Positions 25,019 through 34,089 of a DNA stretch of 64,000 bases are shown one piece after another (position 1 is the first letter of the stretch; each line of letters begins with the position of its first letter). The stretch covers positions 1 to 64,000 of the forward strand of contig NZ_SRRP01000001.1 in the NCBI RefSeq assembly GCF_004785935.1, written 5' to 3'. Position numbers and translations under genes: made by a program. A model generated the notes under the pieces. The model was given only the letters and a program-made list of their open reading frames with translations. It made no database searches and had not been told where the DNA came from. The stretch is from Streptococcus rubneri (lineage in GTDB: Bacteria; Bacillota; Bacilli; Lactobacillales; Streptococcaceae).

Positions 25019-25753
25019 ATGTATTCAATCATGATTGTAGAAGACGAAGAGCTAGTTCGGCAGGGACTTACTTCTCTAGTGAATTATGAACAGTTTGGGA
25101 TGAAAGTCATTGACCAAGCGGAGAATGGGCGAATAGCTTGGGAAAAATTTCAAGCACAACCAGCTGATCTTCTCTTGACTGATATCAATATGCCACAGAT
25201 GAATGGCTTAGATTTGGCCCAACTGGTCCGAGAGAAAGCTCCTTCCTGCCATATCATCTTTCTAACAGGCTATGATGATTTTGAGTTTGCTCGGAAAGCC
25301 ATTCGACTCGGAGCAGATGACTATCTCCTCAAGCCCTTTTCAAAAGCAGATATTGAAGAGATGTTGGGGAAAGTCAAGAATAAGCTAGACGAGGAACGAA
25401 AGAAAGCCCAGGTTGAAACCTTGGTGGATCAGGGTCATTCGACAGAGTTGGAAGAGGCTATTCATTCCCGCTTAGCGGATTCCCAATTGACCCTCAAGGA
25501 CTTGGCTTCTCAACTGGGTTTTAGTCCCTCTTATCTGAGTGTTCTAATCAAGAAAAAATTGGGTCTCCCTTTTCAAGAATACTTGATCCAAGAACGGATG
25601 AAAAAGGCCAAACTTTTACTCTTGACGACGGATCTCAAGATTTATGAGATTGCAGATCGGGTTGGTTTTGAGGATATGAACTATTTTTCTCAACGCTTTA
25701 AACAAGTAGTCGGTGTAACCCCAAGACAATACAAAAAAGGAGAGCATGAATGA
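25019..25753 (+). CDS. Response regulator, YesN/AraC type
   Basis: A 244-residue response regulator. The receiver domain has the acidic pair in VEDEE and phospho-acceptor Asp55 in LLLTDINMPQMNG. The C-terminal AraC-type DNA-binding domain has two HTH units (LTLKDLASQLGFSPSYLSVLIKK and IYEIADRVGFEDMNYFSQRFKQVVGVTPRQYK). The start at 25019 follows TAGGTG at good spacing; GTG at 25010 overlaps that site. Position after msrAB matches the pneumococcal TCS07 pair. Confidence 0.9.
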   Translation: MYSIMIVEDEELVRQGLTSLVNYEQFGMKVIDQAENGRIAWEKFQAQPADLLLTDINMPQMNGLDLAQLVREKAPSCHIIFLTGYDDFEFARKAIRLGADDYLLKPFSKADIEEMLGKVKNKLDEERKKAQVETLVDQGHSTELEEAIHSRLADSQLTLKDLASQLGFSPSYLSVLIKKKLGLPFQEYLIQERMKKAKLLLLTTDLKIYEIADRVGFEDMNYFSQRFKQVVGVTPRQYKKGEHE

Positions 25754-27462
25754 AACGATACCCTTTGCTGATTCAGCTGATCGTCTATGTATTTGTCTTC
25801 ATTCTCTTACTCTTGGGTTTGGTCGGTAGTCTATACTATCAAACTAGCTCAGCAACCATTAGCCAACTGACAGAGCGGACAACCCGCAATAGTATCGACC
25901 AGAGTAGTCAGTTTATCACCTCCTATCTGAAAAAATTGAAGCAGACCACCTCGGTCCTTAGTAAAGAAGAGACCGTTCGTCAGTTTGCTCAAGACAAGGA
26001 GGTGGGTCCAGAAGCCGTTCAAAGTCTGATGCGAACGATTATTGAGACAGATCCAGATCTGGTTTCGGCTGTCTTGGTGACTAAGGATGGACGCCTCGTT
26101 GCTACGGATTCTCAAATTAGCATGCAAACATCATCGGATATGATGAACGAAAGATGGTATCAGGAAGCTATCAAGGAGAGGGCCATTCCAGTCTTGACGC
26201 CGGCCCGGAAGGAATCCTTGTCTTCAGAGAAGGACAAGTGGGTGATTTCTATCACCCAGGAAGTGGTGGATGCTTCTGGTCAAAATCTAGGAGTTTTGCG
26301 CCTAGATATTGGTTATCAGAGCCTAGAGGCTTATCTGGATCATCTCCAACTAGGCAAAAAAGGCTTTAGTTTCATCGTCAATCAGAAGCATGAATTTGTC
26401 TACCATCCTAAAAAGACAGTCTATTCTTCCAGTCGGGAAATGCAGGCCATGCAACCCTATATTGCTGTCAAGGATGGCTATGCCCAAAAGGGGCAGAACT
26501 TTGTCTACCAAATTGCTATACCAGAGAGTGATTGGACCTTAATTGGAGTGGCTTCTCTGGAAGGTCTCCAGATGCTTCAGTCGCAAATGCTCTATTCCTT
26601 TATAGGTTTAGGAGTTCTCGTCCTCATCATGTGCTGGATGGGAATCTGGTTCATTCTGCGCTTGTGGATTAAACCCCTACAAGACTTACAGGCTGTCATT
26701 TTGAAAATAGGAGCTGGTGATTCCCACTTGCGGGCAACTACCAAGGGATCGCCCGAATTGGTAGATCTTGCTCAAGCCTTTAACCGTATGTTGGATCAAA
26801 TTGAAAACCTTATGCAATTGGTTAAAGAAGAGGAACAAAACGCACGACGTTATGAACTGCGAGCTCTTTCAGCCCAAATCAATCCTCATTTCCTATATAA
26901 CACCTTGGATACCATTGTCTGGATGGCTGAGTTTAATGATGGTCAGCGCGTGGTTGACTTGACTAAGTCCCTAGCCAAATATTTCCGCCTTGCTCTCAAT
27001 CAAGGACAAGAACAAATTAGGCTTCAGGACGAAATAGACCATGTGCGCCACTATCTCTTCATTCAGAAACAACGCTATGGAGATAAGTTGAATTATGAAA
27101 TTTTTGAAGAGGGGACGTTGGGAGATTATCAGCTTCCAAAACTGGTTCTACAACCCTTAGTGGAAAATGCCATCTATCACGGCATCAAGGAGATGGATCG
27201 ACCGGGCATGGTACGAGTCACTTCGGAAATCAGAGAAGAACAAGTGGTCCTGACGATTTACGATAATGGACGAGGCTTTGCCTTGTCTGAGTTGACAGAC
27301 CAAACCCTTCTTCGGCTAGGAGGCGTTGGTTTGCAAAATGTGGATCAACGCTTGCGGTTACAGTTTGGAGCTAGCTATCATATGGAGATTGATTCTAAGC
27401 TTAATAGCTATACGAAAATCACTCTTCATTTACCCCTCACATCACATGATGAACATTCATAG
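25750..27462 (+). CDS. Sensor histidine kinase, YesM/LytS type
   Basis: A 570-residue kinase. Two membrane segments (about 10-30 and 280-305) bracket an extracellular dCache-like sensor. HAMP follows (about 310-365), then a His_kinase domain with phospho-accepting His380 in ALSAQINPHFLYNTLDT and an ATPase domain (LVENAIYHG, DNGRGF, GVGLQNVDQRL). It overlaps the regulator gene by four bases. In Firmicutes such pairs control sugar uptake or glycan use; the ligand here is unknown. Confidence 0.92.
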   Translation: MKRYPLLIQLIVYVFVFILLLLGLVGSLYYQTSSATISQLTERTTRNSIDQSSQFITSYLKKLKQTTSVLSKEETVRQFAQDKEVGPEAVQSLMRTIIETDPDLVSAVLVTKDGRLVATDSQISMQTSSDMMNERWYQEAIKERAIPVLTPARKESLSSEKDKWVISITQEVVDASGQNLGVLRLDIGYQSLEAYLDHLQLGKKGFSFIVNQKHEFVYHPKKTVYSSSREMQAMQPYIAVKDGYAQKGQNFVYQIAIPESDWTLIGVASLEGLQMLQSQMLYSFIGLGVLVLIMCWMGIWFILRLWIKPLQDLQAVILKIGAGDSHLRATTKGSPELVDLAQAFNRMLDQIENLMQLVKEEEQNARRYELRALSAQINPHFLYNTLDTIVWMAEFNDGQRVVDLTKSLAKYFRLALNQGQEQIRLQDEIDHVRHYLFIQKQRYGDKLNYEIFEEGTLGDYQLPKLVLQPLVENAIYHGIKEMDRPGMVRVTSEIREEQVVLTIYDNGRGFALSELTDQTLLRLGGVGLQNVDQRLRLQFGASYHMEIDSKLNSYTKITLHLPLTSHDEHS

Positions 27463-27463
27463 A

Positions 27464-27640
27464 GAGAGGGACAGAAATCGGTAATTCGTTAGAATTCGAT
27501 TTCGTCGTCCCACCTCCGCACAGTTGAGTAGGCTGTAAAAGCTGATGAAATCAGCGTAGTAGAGCCCATTCAATCACTGCGTCTTGCTCGATAATCCAAA
27601 GACAATTGAGAGGCTAGGACTTTTGTCCCAGCCTCCTTTT
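27464..27640. repeat. Intergenic repeat element, copy 1 (about 177 bp)
   Basis: This stretch is nearly the same as 53198-53375. The left end is a hairpin (GGGAC..AAATCG..AATTC, loop, GAATT..ATTT..GTCCC). The right end is GAGGCTAGGAC-TTTT-GTCCCAGCCTC followed by Ts, a terminator. The middle holds GCTGATGAAATCAGC, a perfect inverted repeat. No ORF is present. It directly follows the kinase gene and probably terminates it. Confidence 0.85.
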
Positions 27641-27805
27641 TACCTTCAAAATGAAAATAGAGTCTTCTAAAAAACTTTCCTTAGGTGAGTACGGACGTTA
27701 GGTGAAATTATCCAGATGAAACAGGAAGAAGAGGTAAATTAAATCGTCAGATTTTTTACAGATTTTCTCTTTTCCGTTGAAATTCTATCTAAAGATAGGG
27801 ATTTA

Positions 27806-27814
27806 TGATAAAAT
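27806..27814 (+). promoter_or_regulatory. Extended -10 promoter of yutD-rlmN
   Basis: TGA-TAAAAT lies 37 bases before the yutD ATG. The stretch 27641-27805 before it holds nothing else I can support. Confidence 0.5.
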
Positions 27815-27851
27815 AAAGTGTTACAACTAAAGGTATGAATAAAGGAAAGCT

Positions 27852-28430
27852 ATGCGCAAAGAAATATCCCCTGAATTATTTAATTACAATAAATATCCTG
27901 GACCGGAATTTCGTCTGGTTGGCAATCAAGTGCTAGCAGAACAATTGACATTTGAACTGGTTGAGAACCAAAATGATGCCTTTGATGCGACGGTCTTTGG
28001 TCAGCGTTTTTCAGAGGTTTTAACCAAATTTGATTATATTGTCGGTGATTGGAGCAATGAACAGTTGCGTCTACGTGGCTTCTATAAGGACGATCGTCCG
28101 GTCACAGATGCAGAGAAAATCAGCCGTCTGGAAGATTATTTACTAGAATACTGTAGCTATGGCTGTGCTTATTTTGTCCTAGAAAATGCAGAACCCCGTC
28201 GAGCATCCTTTGACAAAAAATCTTCTCCAAAACAACAGGAAGAGGGCAACCGTTCTGCTAAGCGTGGCGGTCGTCAAAATCGCCGAAATCATTCTAAGAA
28301 TCAGCCACGAGAACGTGAACAAGAGCAAAAACAAAAGACTTCTCAACCAAAGAAAAAGAACCGTCAGCGGTCTAGAAAAAAAGATGCACAGGGTGAGCAA
28401 GAACGCCACTTTGTCATCCGTCAAAAGTAA
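27852..28430 (+). CDS. yutD: YutD family protein with basic tail
   Basis: A 192-residue protein. Residues 1 to about 115 are the YutD (DUF1027) domain, including FDYIVGDWSNEQLRLRGFY and YLLEYCSYGCAYFVLEN. The remaining 75 residues are low-complexity and rich in Arg, Lys, Gln and Asn, suggesting a nucleic-acid-binding tail. Function is unknown. It is followed by rlmN after 18 bases, the same order as in other streptococci. Confidence 0.88.
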   Translation: MRKEISPELFNYNKYPGPEFRLVGNQVLAEQLTFELVENQNDAFDATVFGQRFSEVLTKFDYIVGDWSNEQLRLRGFYKDDRPVTDAEKISRLEDYLLEYCSYGCAYFVLENAEPRRASFDKKSSPKQQEEGNRSAKRGGRQNRRNHSKNQPREREQEQKQKTSQPKKKNRQRSRKKDAQGEQERHFVIRQK

Positions 28431-28448
28431 AGAGAGAAAAGAGATAAG

Positions 28449-29537
28449 ATGAAACCTTCAATTTATGGCCTGACTCGACAAGAACTGATCGAGTGGGCAG
28501 AAGAAAATGGTGAAAAGAAATTCCGAGCTACCCAAATCTGGGAATGGCTCTATCGGAAACGCGTTCAGTCATTTGAAGAAATGACTAACCTATCGAAGGA
28601 CTTGATTGAAACCTTGAACGACCAGTTCGTGATCAATCCTTTGAAACAACGAATCGTGCAAGAGTCGGCAGACGGAACCGTCAAATACCTTTTTGAATTG
28701 CCAGATGGCATGTTGATTGAGACAGTATTGATGCGCCAACACTATGGCTTGTCAGTCTGTGTCACCACTCAGGTAGGTTGCAACATCGGCTGTACCTTCT
28801 GTGCATCTGGTTTAATCAAGAAGCAACGCGATTTGAACAGTGGGGAAATCGTTGCCCAAATCATGTTGGTTCAAAAATACTTTGACGAACGTGGACAAGA
28901 TGAACGCGTCAGCCATATCGTTGTGATGGGAATTGGTGAGCCGTTTGATAACTACAAGAATGTCTTGAGCTTTGTCCGTACGGTGAATGATGACAAGGGA
29001 CTGGCTATCGGTGCGCGCCACATTACCGTTTCAACGTCTGGCTTAGCCCATAAGATTCGTGATTTTGCTAATGAAGGGGTTCAGGTCAATTTGGCAGTAT
29101 CCCTGCATGCTCCAAACAATGACTTGCGTTCTAGCATCATGAAAATCAACCGCGCCTTCCCAATCGAGAAACTGTTTGCGGCGATTGAGTACTATATCGA
29201 AACGACCAACCGCCGGGTAACCTTCGAGTACATCATGCTCAATGAAGTCAATGATGGTGTCGAACAAGCCTTGGAATTGGCAGAACTTCTTAAAAAGATC
29301 AAGAAGCTATCTTATGTCAACTTGATTCCTTACAACCCAGTTAGTGAGCATGACCAATATAGCCGGAGTCCAAGAGAGCGCGTGATGGCCTTTTATGACA
29401 CCTTGAAGAAAAACGGAGTCAACTGCGTGGTTCGTCAAGAGCATGGTACGGATATCGATGCCGCTTGTGGCCAATTGCGTTCCAATACGATGAAGAGAGA
29501 TCGGGAGAAAGCCATTGTTGAAGAAGCTCAACCGTAA
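28449..29537 (+). CDS. rlmN: Dual-specificity RNA methyltransferase RlmN
   Basis: A 362-residue radical-SAM enzyme that makes 2-methyladenosine at A2503 of 23S rRNA and A37 of some tRNAs. The cluster cysteines are in [12 protein letters not shown] (CxxxCxxC). [33 protein letters not shown] and the C-terminal [19 protein letters not shown] with the second catalytic Cys are all present. The length is normal. Confidence 0.97.
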   Translation: MKPSIYGLTRQELIEWAEENGEKKFRATQIWEWLYRKRVQSFEEMTNLSKDLIETLNDQFVINPLKQRIVQESADGTVKYLFELPDGMLIETVLMRQHYGLSVCVTTQVGCNIGCTFCASGLIKKQRDLNSGEIVAQIMLVQKYFDERGQDERVSHIVVMGIGEPFDNYKNVLSFVRTVNDDKGLAIGARHITVSTSGLAHKIRDFANEGVQVNLAVSLHAPNNDLRSSIMKINRAFPIEKLFAAIEYYIETTNRRVTFEYIMLNEVNDGVEQALELAELLKKIKKLSYVNLIPYNPVSEHDQYSRSPRERVMAFYDTLKKNGVNCVVRQEHGTDIDAACGQLRSNTMKRDREKAIVEEAQP

Positions 29538-30048
29538 CAACTGGCTGCTAGAAGAAGGGCAATTAACAAATAAAGGAAGACAACTGCTACTAGGTGGCAG
29601 TTTCTTCTATTTTGTCCTGCTCTGCCTCATGTGTTTTCTCCCTCAACAGCCTGAACCAGGGATGGAAACACCTGGGATCCAACATTTTGGGCGAGTAGTC
29701 GTCTTATTGGTCCCCTTTAATTCCCTCATCAACCTAGGTCAAGTGACCAGTTTACTCCAGCTGATCAAGGTGTTTGTACAGAATATAGCCAACATCTTTC
29801 TTTTATCCCCTTTGGTCTTTCAACTGCTTTGGCTCTGGCCTTGGCTAGGCACTCGGAAACGCGTCCTTTTCTTTAGTCTAGGGATGAGTTTGTGGATTGA
29901 GCTCAGTCAGATTGTCCTAGACCTTTTATTTGATTTCAATCGGGTGTTTGAGATAGATGATCTGTGGACCAATACCCTGGGAGGCTACCTAGCCTATCTG
30001 TGTTTTAAATGGCTGCAAGCTTCTATAAGTAAGGACAACCTATCTTAG
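29515..30048 (+). CDS. VanZ-like membrane protein
   Basis: A 177-residue integral membrane protein with about four helices. The VanZ signature is visible: [46 protein letters not shown] and [18 protein letters not shown]. VanZ proteins are linked to low-level teicoplanin resistance and lipid traits, but most have no known role. The start is TTG with GGGAG seven bases before it, and overlaps rlmN by 23 bases. Confidence 0.8.
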   Translation: MLKKLNRNNWLLEEGQLTNKGRQLLLGGSFFYFVLLCLMCFLPQQPEPGMETPGIQHFGRVVVLLVPFNSLINLGQVTSLLQLIKVFVQNIANIFLLSPLVFQLLWLWPWLGTRKRVLFFSLGMSLWIELSQIVLDLLFDFNRVFEIDDLWTNTLGGYLAYLCFKWLQASISKDNLS

Positions 30049-30093
30049 TTTGGTACAAAATCCGAACGATTGAAGACGATTTCAAATTTTGGG

Positions 30094-30122
30094 TTGACAA
30101 ACTGTAGGCAGGAAGCTATAAT
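30094..30122 (+). promoter_or_regulatory. Promoter of the trpB T-box
   Basis: TTGACA, a 17-base spacer and TATAAT: a consensus sigma-A promoter. Confidence 0.9.
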
Positions 30123-30128
30123 AGCTTC

Positions 30129-30385
30129 AAGACATCAGAAAAGTAGGGATTTTCTCACTTCCAGGGAGCTTGTGGTGATTGTGAACAAGCAGTGGTGAAT
30201 CTTGAAATGGGCTGATGCGTTTATGATGATGAATTTGAAACAATAAAAATTCGGTGAGCACACCTTATCGTGCACCCTGTTGTTAGACAGGTCAGAGATG
30301 TAGGGGAAAGACTATTTTCCTACAATGGAGGTGGCACCGCGGTATCGAATCGTCCTCACACAGATTTTTCTGTGTGAGTTTTTTT
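30129..30385 (+). promoter_or_regulatory. T-box leader of trpB
   Basis: The T-box motif GGAGGTGGCACCGCGG is at 30327-30342, and the terminator hairpin CTCACACAG/CTGTGTGAG plus seven Ts at 30355-30385. Upstream are the paired elements of Stem I (GCTTGT..ACAAGC) and further stems. TGG triplets at 30193-30195 and 30208-30210 are candidate tryptophan specifiers; I cannot decide between them. Low charged tRNA-Trp should turn trpB on. Confidence 0.85.
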
Positions 30386-30484
30386 GTATCTCAAAAGGAC
30401 CCTGTGAGACTGCAGCTCAAAGGGCCAGCGAGAGAGAAAAAAGATCATAAACAGGATTGAAGATATAGAAAAGAGGACACAATC

Positions 30485-31672
30485 ATGACAGAAACAAAAG
30501 GCTATTTCGGACAATTTGGTGGATCTTTCGTACCAGAACCTATTCAAAACTTGCTCGATCAATTAGAGGCAACTTTTGAACAGTATAAAAATGACCCAGA
30601 ATTTATCGCAGAATACAAACATTATCTGAAAGATTATTCTGGACGGGAAACACCGCTCTACTTTGCGGAAAGTTTGACAGATCATTTAGGTGGGGCGAAA
30701 ATTTATTTGAAGCGCGAAGACTTGAATCACCTAGGTTCTCATAAATTGAATAACGTCTTGGGGCAAATTCTCTTGGCTAAACGCATGGGCAAAACACGCG
30801 TGATTGCTGAAACAGGAGCTGGTCAACATGGTGTGGCTACAGCAGCTGCGGCAGCTAAGTTTGGTATGGCCTGTGATGTCTACATGGGGGCAGAAGACGT
30901 GGAGCGCCAACGTCTCAATGTCTTCCGCATGGAAATGATGGGGGCAACCGTCCATGCGGTTGAAACAGGTACTAAGACCTTGAAAGACGCTGTAGATGCT
31001 GCTTTTGGAGCATGGATGGCAGATTTAGATGCTTTTTATGTCTTGGGTTCTGCTGTTGGCCCTCACCCTTACCCAACCATTGTGCATGAATTTCAAAAAG
31101 TGATCAGTGAAGAGTCTAAACGTCAAATCTTGGAAAAAGAAGGCCGTTTGCCAGACTATGTGATTGCCTGTGTCGGTGGTGGATCCAATGCCATCGGTGC
31201 CTTCTCCCAATATGTAGGCGATGAGGAAGTCAAATTGGTCGGTGTTGAAGCAGCTGGTCATGGCTTGGACACAGACCAGCACGCAGCGACCATGACCAAG
31301 GGGACTGTAGGAGTTGTCGATGGGATGAAGACCTACGCTGTCTTTGGCGAAGATGGAAAAGTAGCGCCGGTTTACTCGATTTCTGCTGGTTTGGACTACC
31401 CAGGAGTTGGACCAGAACATGCCTTCTTTAAAGATTCTGGTCGCGTCGAATATGTGGCAGCGACAGATGATGAAGCGGTTCAAGCTCTTCTTCTCCTCAG
31501 TAAGACAGAAGGGATCCTCCCAGCTATTGAAAGTTCACATGCGATTGCAGAAGCTGTCAAACGTGCTCCACAATTGGATAAAGACAAGATTATCATCATC
31601 AATGTTTCTGGACGTGGGGACAAGGATGTAGCTGCTATTGCCGATTATTTAGAAGCGAAAGCTACAAAATAA
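30485..31672 (+). CDS. trpB: Tryptophan synthase beta chain, solitary
   Basis: A 395-residue PLP enzyme that joins indole and serine to make tryptophan. PLP-binding Lys87 is in [44 protein letters not shown] and [10 protein letters not shown] are typical of the TrpB1 class that normally pairs with TrpA. No other trp gene is adjacent: the next gene is on the other strand. A T-box precedes it. It may salvage external indole. Whether trpA is elsewhere in the genome cannot be seen. Confidence 0.95.
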   Translation: MTETKGYFGQFGGSFVPEPIQNLLDQLEATFEQYKNDPEFIAEYKHYLKDYSGRETPLYFAESLTDHLGGAKIYLKREDLNHLGSHKLNNVLGQILLAKRMGKTRVIAETGAGQHGVATAAAAAKFGMACDVYMGAEDVERQRLNVFRMEMMGATVHAVETGTKTLKDAVDAAFGAWMADLDAFYVLGSAVGPHPYPTIVHEFQKVISEESKRQILEKEGRLPDYVIACVGGGSNAIGAFSQYVGDEEVKLVGVEAAGHGLDTDQHAATMTKGTVGVVDGMKTYAVFGEDGKVAPVYSISAGLDYPGVGPEHAFFKDSGRVEYVAATDDEAVQALLLLSKTEGILPAIESSHAIAEAVKRAPQLDKDKIIIINVSGRGDKDVAAIADYLEAKATK

Positions 31673-31678
31673 GCAATC

Positions 31679-32338
31679 TTATCTGCTAAACATTGTAAAA
31701 AACAGTAAGGCATGATAACTCAGAAAAAGACAGGGAACGAAAGGAATCCGGTCTTTTTCTTTTTTAAAGACAAAGACTAGGAGGCCAATGAGGGAAGCCC
31801 CTTGCATGACTAGGAGGACTTGGACGGCCGAGAGGGTCAAAGAAAAAGTAGCCAGCAAGAGAAAATCCCCTGCTCCAATGCCGATGGAGTAAACAGCTGA
31901 CAGGACTCCTAAGAAGAGAAAGACTCCCATCAAGAGGGTAGGACTGGTGAAAAACAGGCAAAGGGCGTGAAGCACTAGCCAGAGGAGGAGAGGGTACTCC
32001 ATGGATCGCAAATCATAGATGGCTAAAACGCAACTGCCAAGAAGAACCAGGAGATGAGGAATGGGAAGAAGACCCTGGTAGCACAGCAAAAAGAGGAGAC
32101 CACTCCAGGCTTCAAAAAGAGTATACCAGTAAGGAAGGGAACTCTGGCAGTAGCGGCAACGGAATTGAAAAAGGCATTGCGAAAGAATAGGGATCAAGTC
32201 TAGAAATCCCAAGGTCTGTTGACATTGGTCGCAATGGCTTCTTGGACGAATGATGGAGCTTTCTGGAAAACGGTCGATGACGAGACCTAAAAAGGAGGCC
32301 ATACAGGCGCCGACTGTAAAAAAATAGAAGTTGATCAT
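31679..32338 (-). CDS. Prepilin peptidase (competence pseudopilus)
   Basis: A 219-residue A24 aspartyl protease with several membrane helices. It cleaves leader peptides of the ComG pilins in DNA uptake. The zinc-binding cysteines are in CDQCQ and CRYCQ, and the catalytic aspartates in AIYDLRSMEYP and GIGAGDFLLL. Homologues are called cclA, cilC, pilD or comC. A cin-box lies just before the ATG with only eight bases between, so SigX-dependent transcripts would have almost no leader. No ribosome site is visible. Confidence 0.93.
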   Translation of the reverse strand: MINFYFFTVGACMASFLGLVIDRFPESSIIRPRSHCDQCQQTLGFLDLIPILSQCLFQFRCRYCQSSLPYWYTLFEAWSGLLFLLCYQGLLPIPHLLVLLGSCVLAIYDLRSMEYPLLLWLVLHALCLFFTSPTLLMGVFLFLGVLSAVYSIGIGAGDFLLLATFSLTLSAVQVLLVMQGASLIGLLVFVFKKEKDRIPFVPCLFLSYHALLFFTMFSR

Positions 32339-32346
32339 ACTTATAG

Positions 32347-32354
32347 TATTCGTA
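32347..32354 (-). promoter_or_regulatory. cin-box (SigX/ComX promoter) of the prepilin peptidase gene
   Basis: The minus strand reads TACGAATA preceded by a run of Ts, the streptococcal competence promoter. The downstream gene is a known late competence gene type, which supports the call. Confidence 0.85.
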
Positions 32355-32421
32355 AAAAAGATGACTAATGAGGATTAGAAATGAAACAATTTTCTAACTT
32401 TTCTTATTTGAGCATTTTCTC

Positions 32422-32450
32422 TTGCATTTCTTAATTAGAAGGATTATAAT
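32422..32450 (+). promoter_or_regulatory. Promoter of dpr
   Basis: TTGCAT, a 17-base spacer and TATAAT. Confidence 0.8.
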
Positions 32451-32459
32451 ATAACTAAA

Positions 32460-32474
32460 TTAGAATAATTCTAA
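32460..32474. promoter_or_regulatory. PerR-like operator of dpr
   Basis: TTAGAATAATTCTAA is a perfect 7-1-7 inverted repeat, close to the PerR/Fur box consensus, just after the -10 element. It would block transcription until peroxide or iron status changes. Confidence 0.75.
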
Positions 32475-32491
32475 AAAAGGAGAAATCATTT

Positions 32492-33019
32492 ATGACAACA
32501 ATCAAAAAAGAAGCAGCAAAAGACGTAGCAACATTTGCAACTATTAGCGAAGTAAGCAAGAGCTTAACCGATACAAAAGCGGTTTTGAATCAAGTGGTGG
32601 CAGACCTTTATGTCGCTCATATTGCCTTGCACCAAGTACACTGGTATATGCGTGGTCGTGGCTTCCTCGTATGGCATCCAAAAATGGATGAGTACATGGA
32701 AAGCTTGGATGCGACTCTTGATGAAGTGAGTGAACGCTTGATTACCTTGGGTGGTGCCCCATACGCTAGCATGGTTGAGTTCTTGGAACATAGCAACATC
32801 CAAGAAGAAAAAGGTTCATTCGAACGCTCTATGGAAGAAAGTTTGGGACGTGTCCTTTCTATCTTCCGCTACTTGGTAAGTCTTTATCAAAAAGCCTTGG
32901 ATATCACAGATGCTGAAGGAGATGACGTGACCAACGATATCTTTGTTGGTGCAAAAGCTGAATTGGAAAAACATATCTGGATGATTGCCGCTGAATTAGG
33001 ACAAGCACCAGGTTTGTAA
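32492..33019 (+). CDS. dpr: Dps-like peroxide resistance protein Dpr
   Basis: A 175-residue Dps-family mini-ferritin. Twelve subunits store iron and prevent Fenton chemistry. The ferroxidase ligands are in HQVHWYMRGRGFLVWHPKMDEYMESLDATLDEVSERLI. Streptococci lack catalase, so Dpr is a key peroxide defence. It is a single gene with its own promoter and a PerR-like box. Confidence 0.95.
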   Translation: MTTIKKEAAKDVATFATISEVSKSLTDTKAVLNQVVADLYVAHIALHQVHWYMRGRGFLVWHPKMDEYMESLDATLDEVSERLITLGGAPYASMVEFLEHSNIQEEKGSFERSMEESLGRVLSIFRYLVSLYQKALDITDAEGDDVTNDIFVGAKAELEKHIWMIAAELGQAPGL

Positions 33020-33032
33020 TCTGAAACTAAAC

Positions 33033-33067
33033 AAACGAGCCTTCCTTGCTTGGGGGGCTCGTTTTTT
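33033..33067 (+). terminator. Terminator after dpr
   Basis: AAACGAGCC, loop, GGCTCGTTT followed by Ts. Confidence 0.85.
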
Positions 33068-33104
33068 GGAGGAGATTTTTCCTGTAAATAAAACAGGGAC
33101 CATC

Positions 33105-33133
33105 TTGAAAATACTTGAAAGATTTGATAGAAT
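33105..33133 (+). promoter_or_regulatory. Promoter of yqgQ, apparently leaderless
   Basis: TTGAAA, a 17-base spacer and TAGAAT. Only six bases separate the -10 from the ATG, and no ribosome site is present. Confidence 0.6.
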
Positions 33134-33139
33134 AAGCAC

Positions 33140-33358
33140 ATGAAAACCCTGTACGATGTTCAACAATTTCTGAAAAAATTTGGAATCATTATTTATATCG
33201 GAAAACGACTTTACGACATTGAATTGATGAAGATTGAATTGAAAAGGATCTATGACGCTGGGCTGATGGAAAAATTGGATTATCTAGAAGCAGAAGCCGT
33301 CTTACGTAGAGAACACACACAGGAATTACGTTATTTAGAAGAGGATAAAGAAAAGTGA
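33140..33358 (+). CDS. yqgQ: YqgQ family protein
   Basis: A 72-residue helical protein of the YqgQ (DUF910) family: MKTLYDVQQFLKKFGIIIYIGKRLYDIELMKIELKRIYDAG is the conserved core. A small three-helix fold is known for the family, but not the function. It overlaps the start of the rhodanese-like gene by four bases. Confidence 0.88.
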   Translation: MKTLYDVQQFLKKFGIIIYIGKRLYDIELMKIELKRIYDAGLMEKLDYLEAEAVLRREHTQELRYLEEDKEK

Positions 33359-33741
33359 GTCTATTAAATGTTTTGGGTTGGTTAGTTGTATTTGGTATGT
33401 TCGGCTGGATGGGCTACAATTACTTCCGTATCCGTCGGGCAGCAAAAATTGTGGACAATGTAGAGTTTGAAGAATTGATTCGCAAAGGCCAATTAGTGGA
33501 CCTGCGTGATCCGAATGAATTCCACGCTAAGCATATTTTAGGAGCTCGGAATATTCCATCCAACCAATTAAAAGTGAGCCTGGCTGCCCTTCGAAAGGAT
33601 AAACCGGTCTTGCTCTATGAAAACAGTCGTGGTTCCCGTGTGACCAATGCGGCCCTCTTCTTGAAAAAACAGGGTTACAAAGATATCTATATCTTGTCCT
33701 ATGGTTTGGATTCTTGGGATGGAAAAGTCAAGACGAATTAA
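33355..33741 (+). CDS. Membrane-anchored rhodanese-like protein lacking the active-site Cys
   Basis: A 128-residue protein with an N-terminal membrane helix (about 3-20) and a rhodanese domain (LVDLRDPNEFHAKHILGARNIP). The catalytic loop reads LLYENSRGSR where active rhodaneses have Cys at the start of the loop. It therefore probably cannot transfer sulfur and may be a binding or scaffold protein. The start is GTG, overlapping yqgQ. Confidence 0.85.
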   Translation: MSLLNVLGWLVVFGMFGWMGYNYFRIRRAAKIVDNVEFEELIRKGQLVDLRDPNEFHAKHILGARNIPSNQLKVSLAALRKDKPVLLYENSRGSRVTNAALFLKKQGYKDIYILSYGLDSWDGKVKTN

Positions 33742-33782
33742 GATCAAGGAAAATGTTGCTAAAGATGCTTGATGTATCATAA

Positions 33783-33788
33783 TATAAT
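33783..33788 (+). promoter_or_regulatory. -10 element of the small membrane protein gene
   Basis: TATAAT, 28 bases before the TTG start. No well-placed -35. Confidence 0.4.
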
Positions 33789-33816
33789 GATATTAATGTT
33801 AAGGGGGTTCTAGAAA

Positions 33817-34050
33817 TTGCAAGAAAAGAACAATTCCTCATTTGTTATGGGTATCATATCTATTATTCTTGCCTTTATATTTCCATTGTTAAGTATTATT
33901 TTTGGTATTTTAGGTTTGGCCTTGGCTATTTTAAATCAAAACGAGTCTGGACTAGACTATACGACAGAAAAAATTCTCTCTATTATAGGGATTGTGCTTT
34001 CTGTAATTTTCTGTCTTATATTCATCTCACAACTTTCGGGAATTAATTAA
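33817..34050 (+). CDS. Small membrane protein, DUF4190-like
   Basis: A 77-residue protein with two hydrophobic segments (about 8-35 and 52-73), separated by NQNESGLDYTTEKILS. The first, MGIISIILAFIFPLLSIIFGILGLALAI, resembles DUF4190-type membrane proteins. Function unknown. The start is TTG with AAGGGGG nine bases upstream. Confidence 0.6.
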   Translation: MQEKNNSSFVMGIISIILAFIFPLLSIIFGILGLALAILNQNESGLDYTTEKILSIIGIVLSVIFCLIFISQLSGIN

Positions 34051-34053
34051 AAC

Positions 34054-34083
34054 AAAAAAAGCTTTAAAACTAAAGCTTTTTTT
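34054..34083. terminator. Bidirectional terminator
   Basis: AAAAAAAGCTTTA, loop, TAAAGCTTTTTTT serves the convergent genes on both sides. Confidence 0.8.
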
Positions 34084-34089
34084 GTTTTA

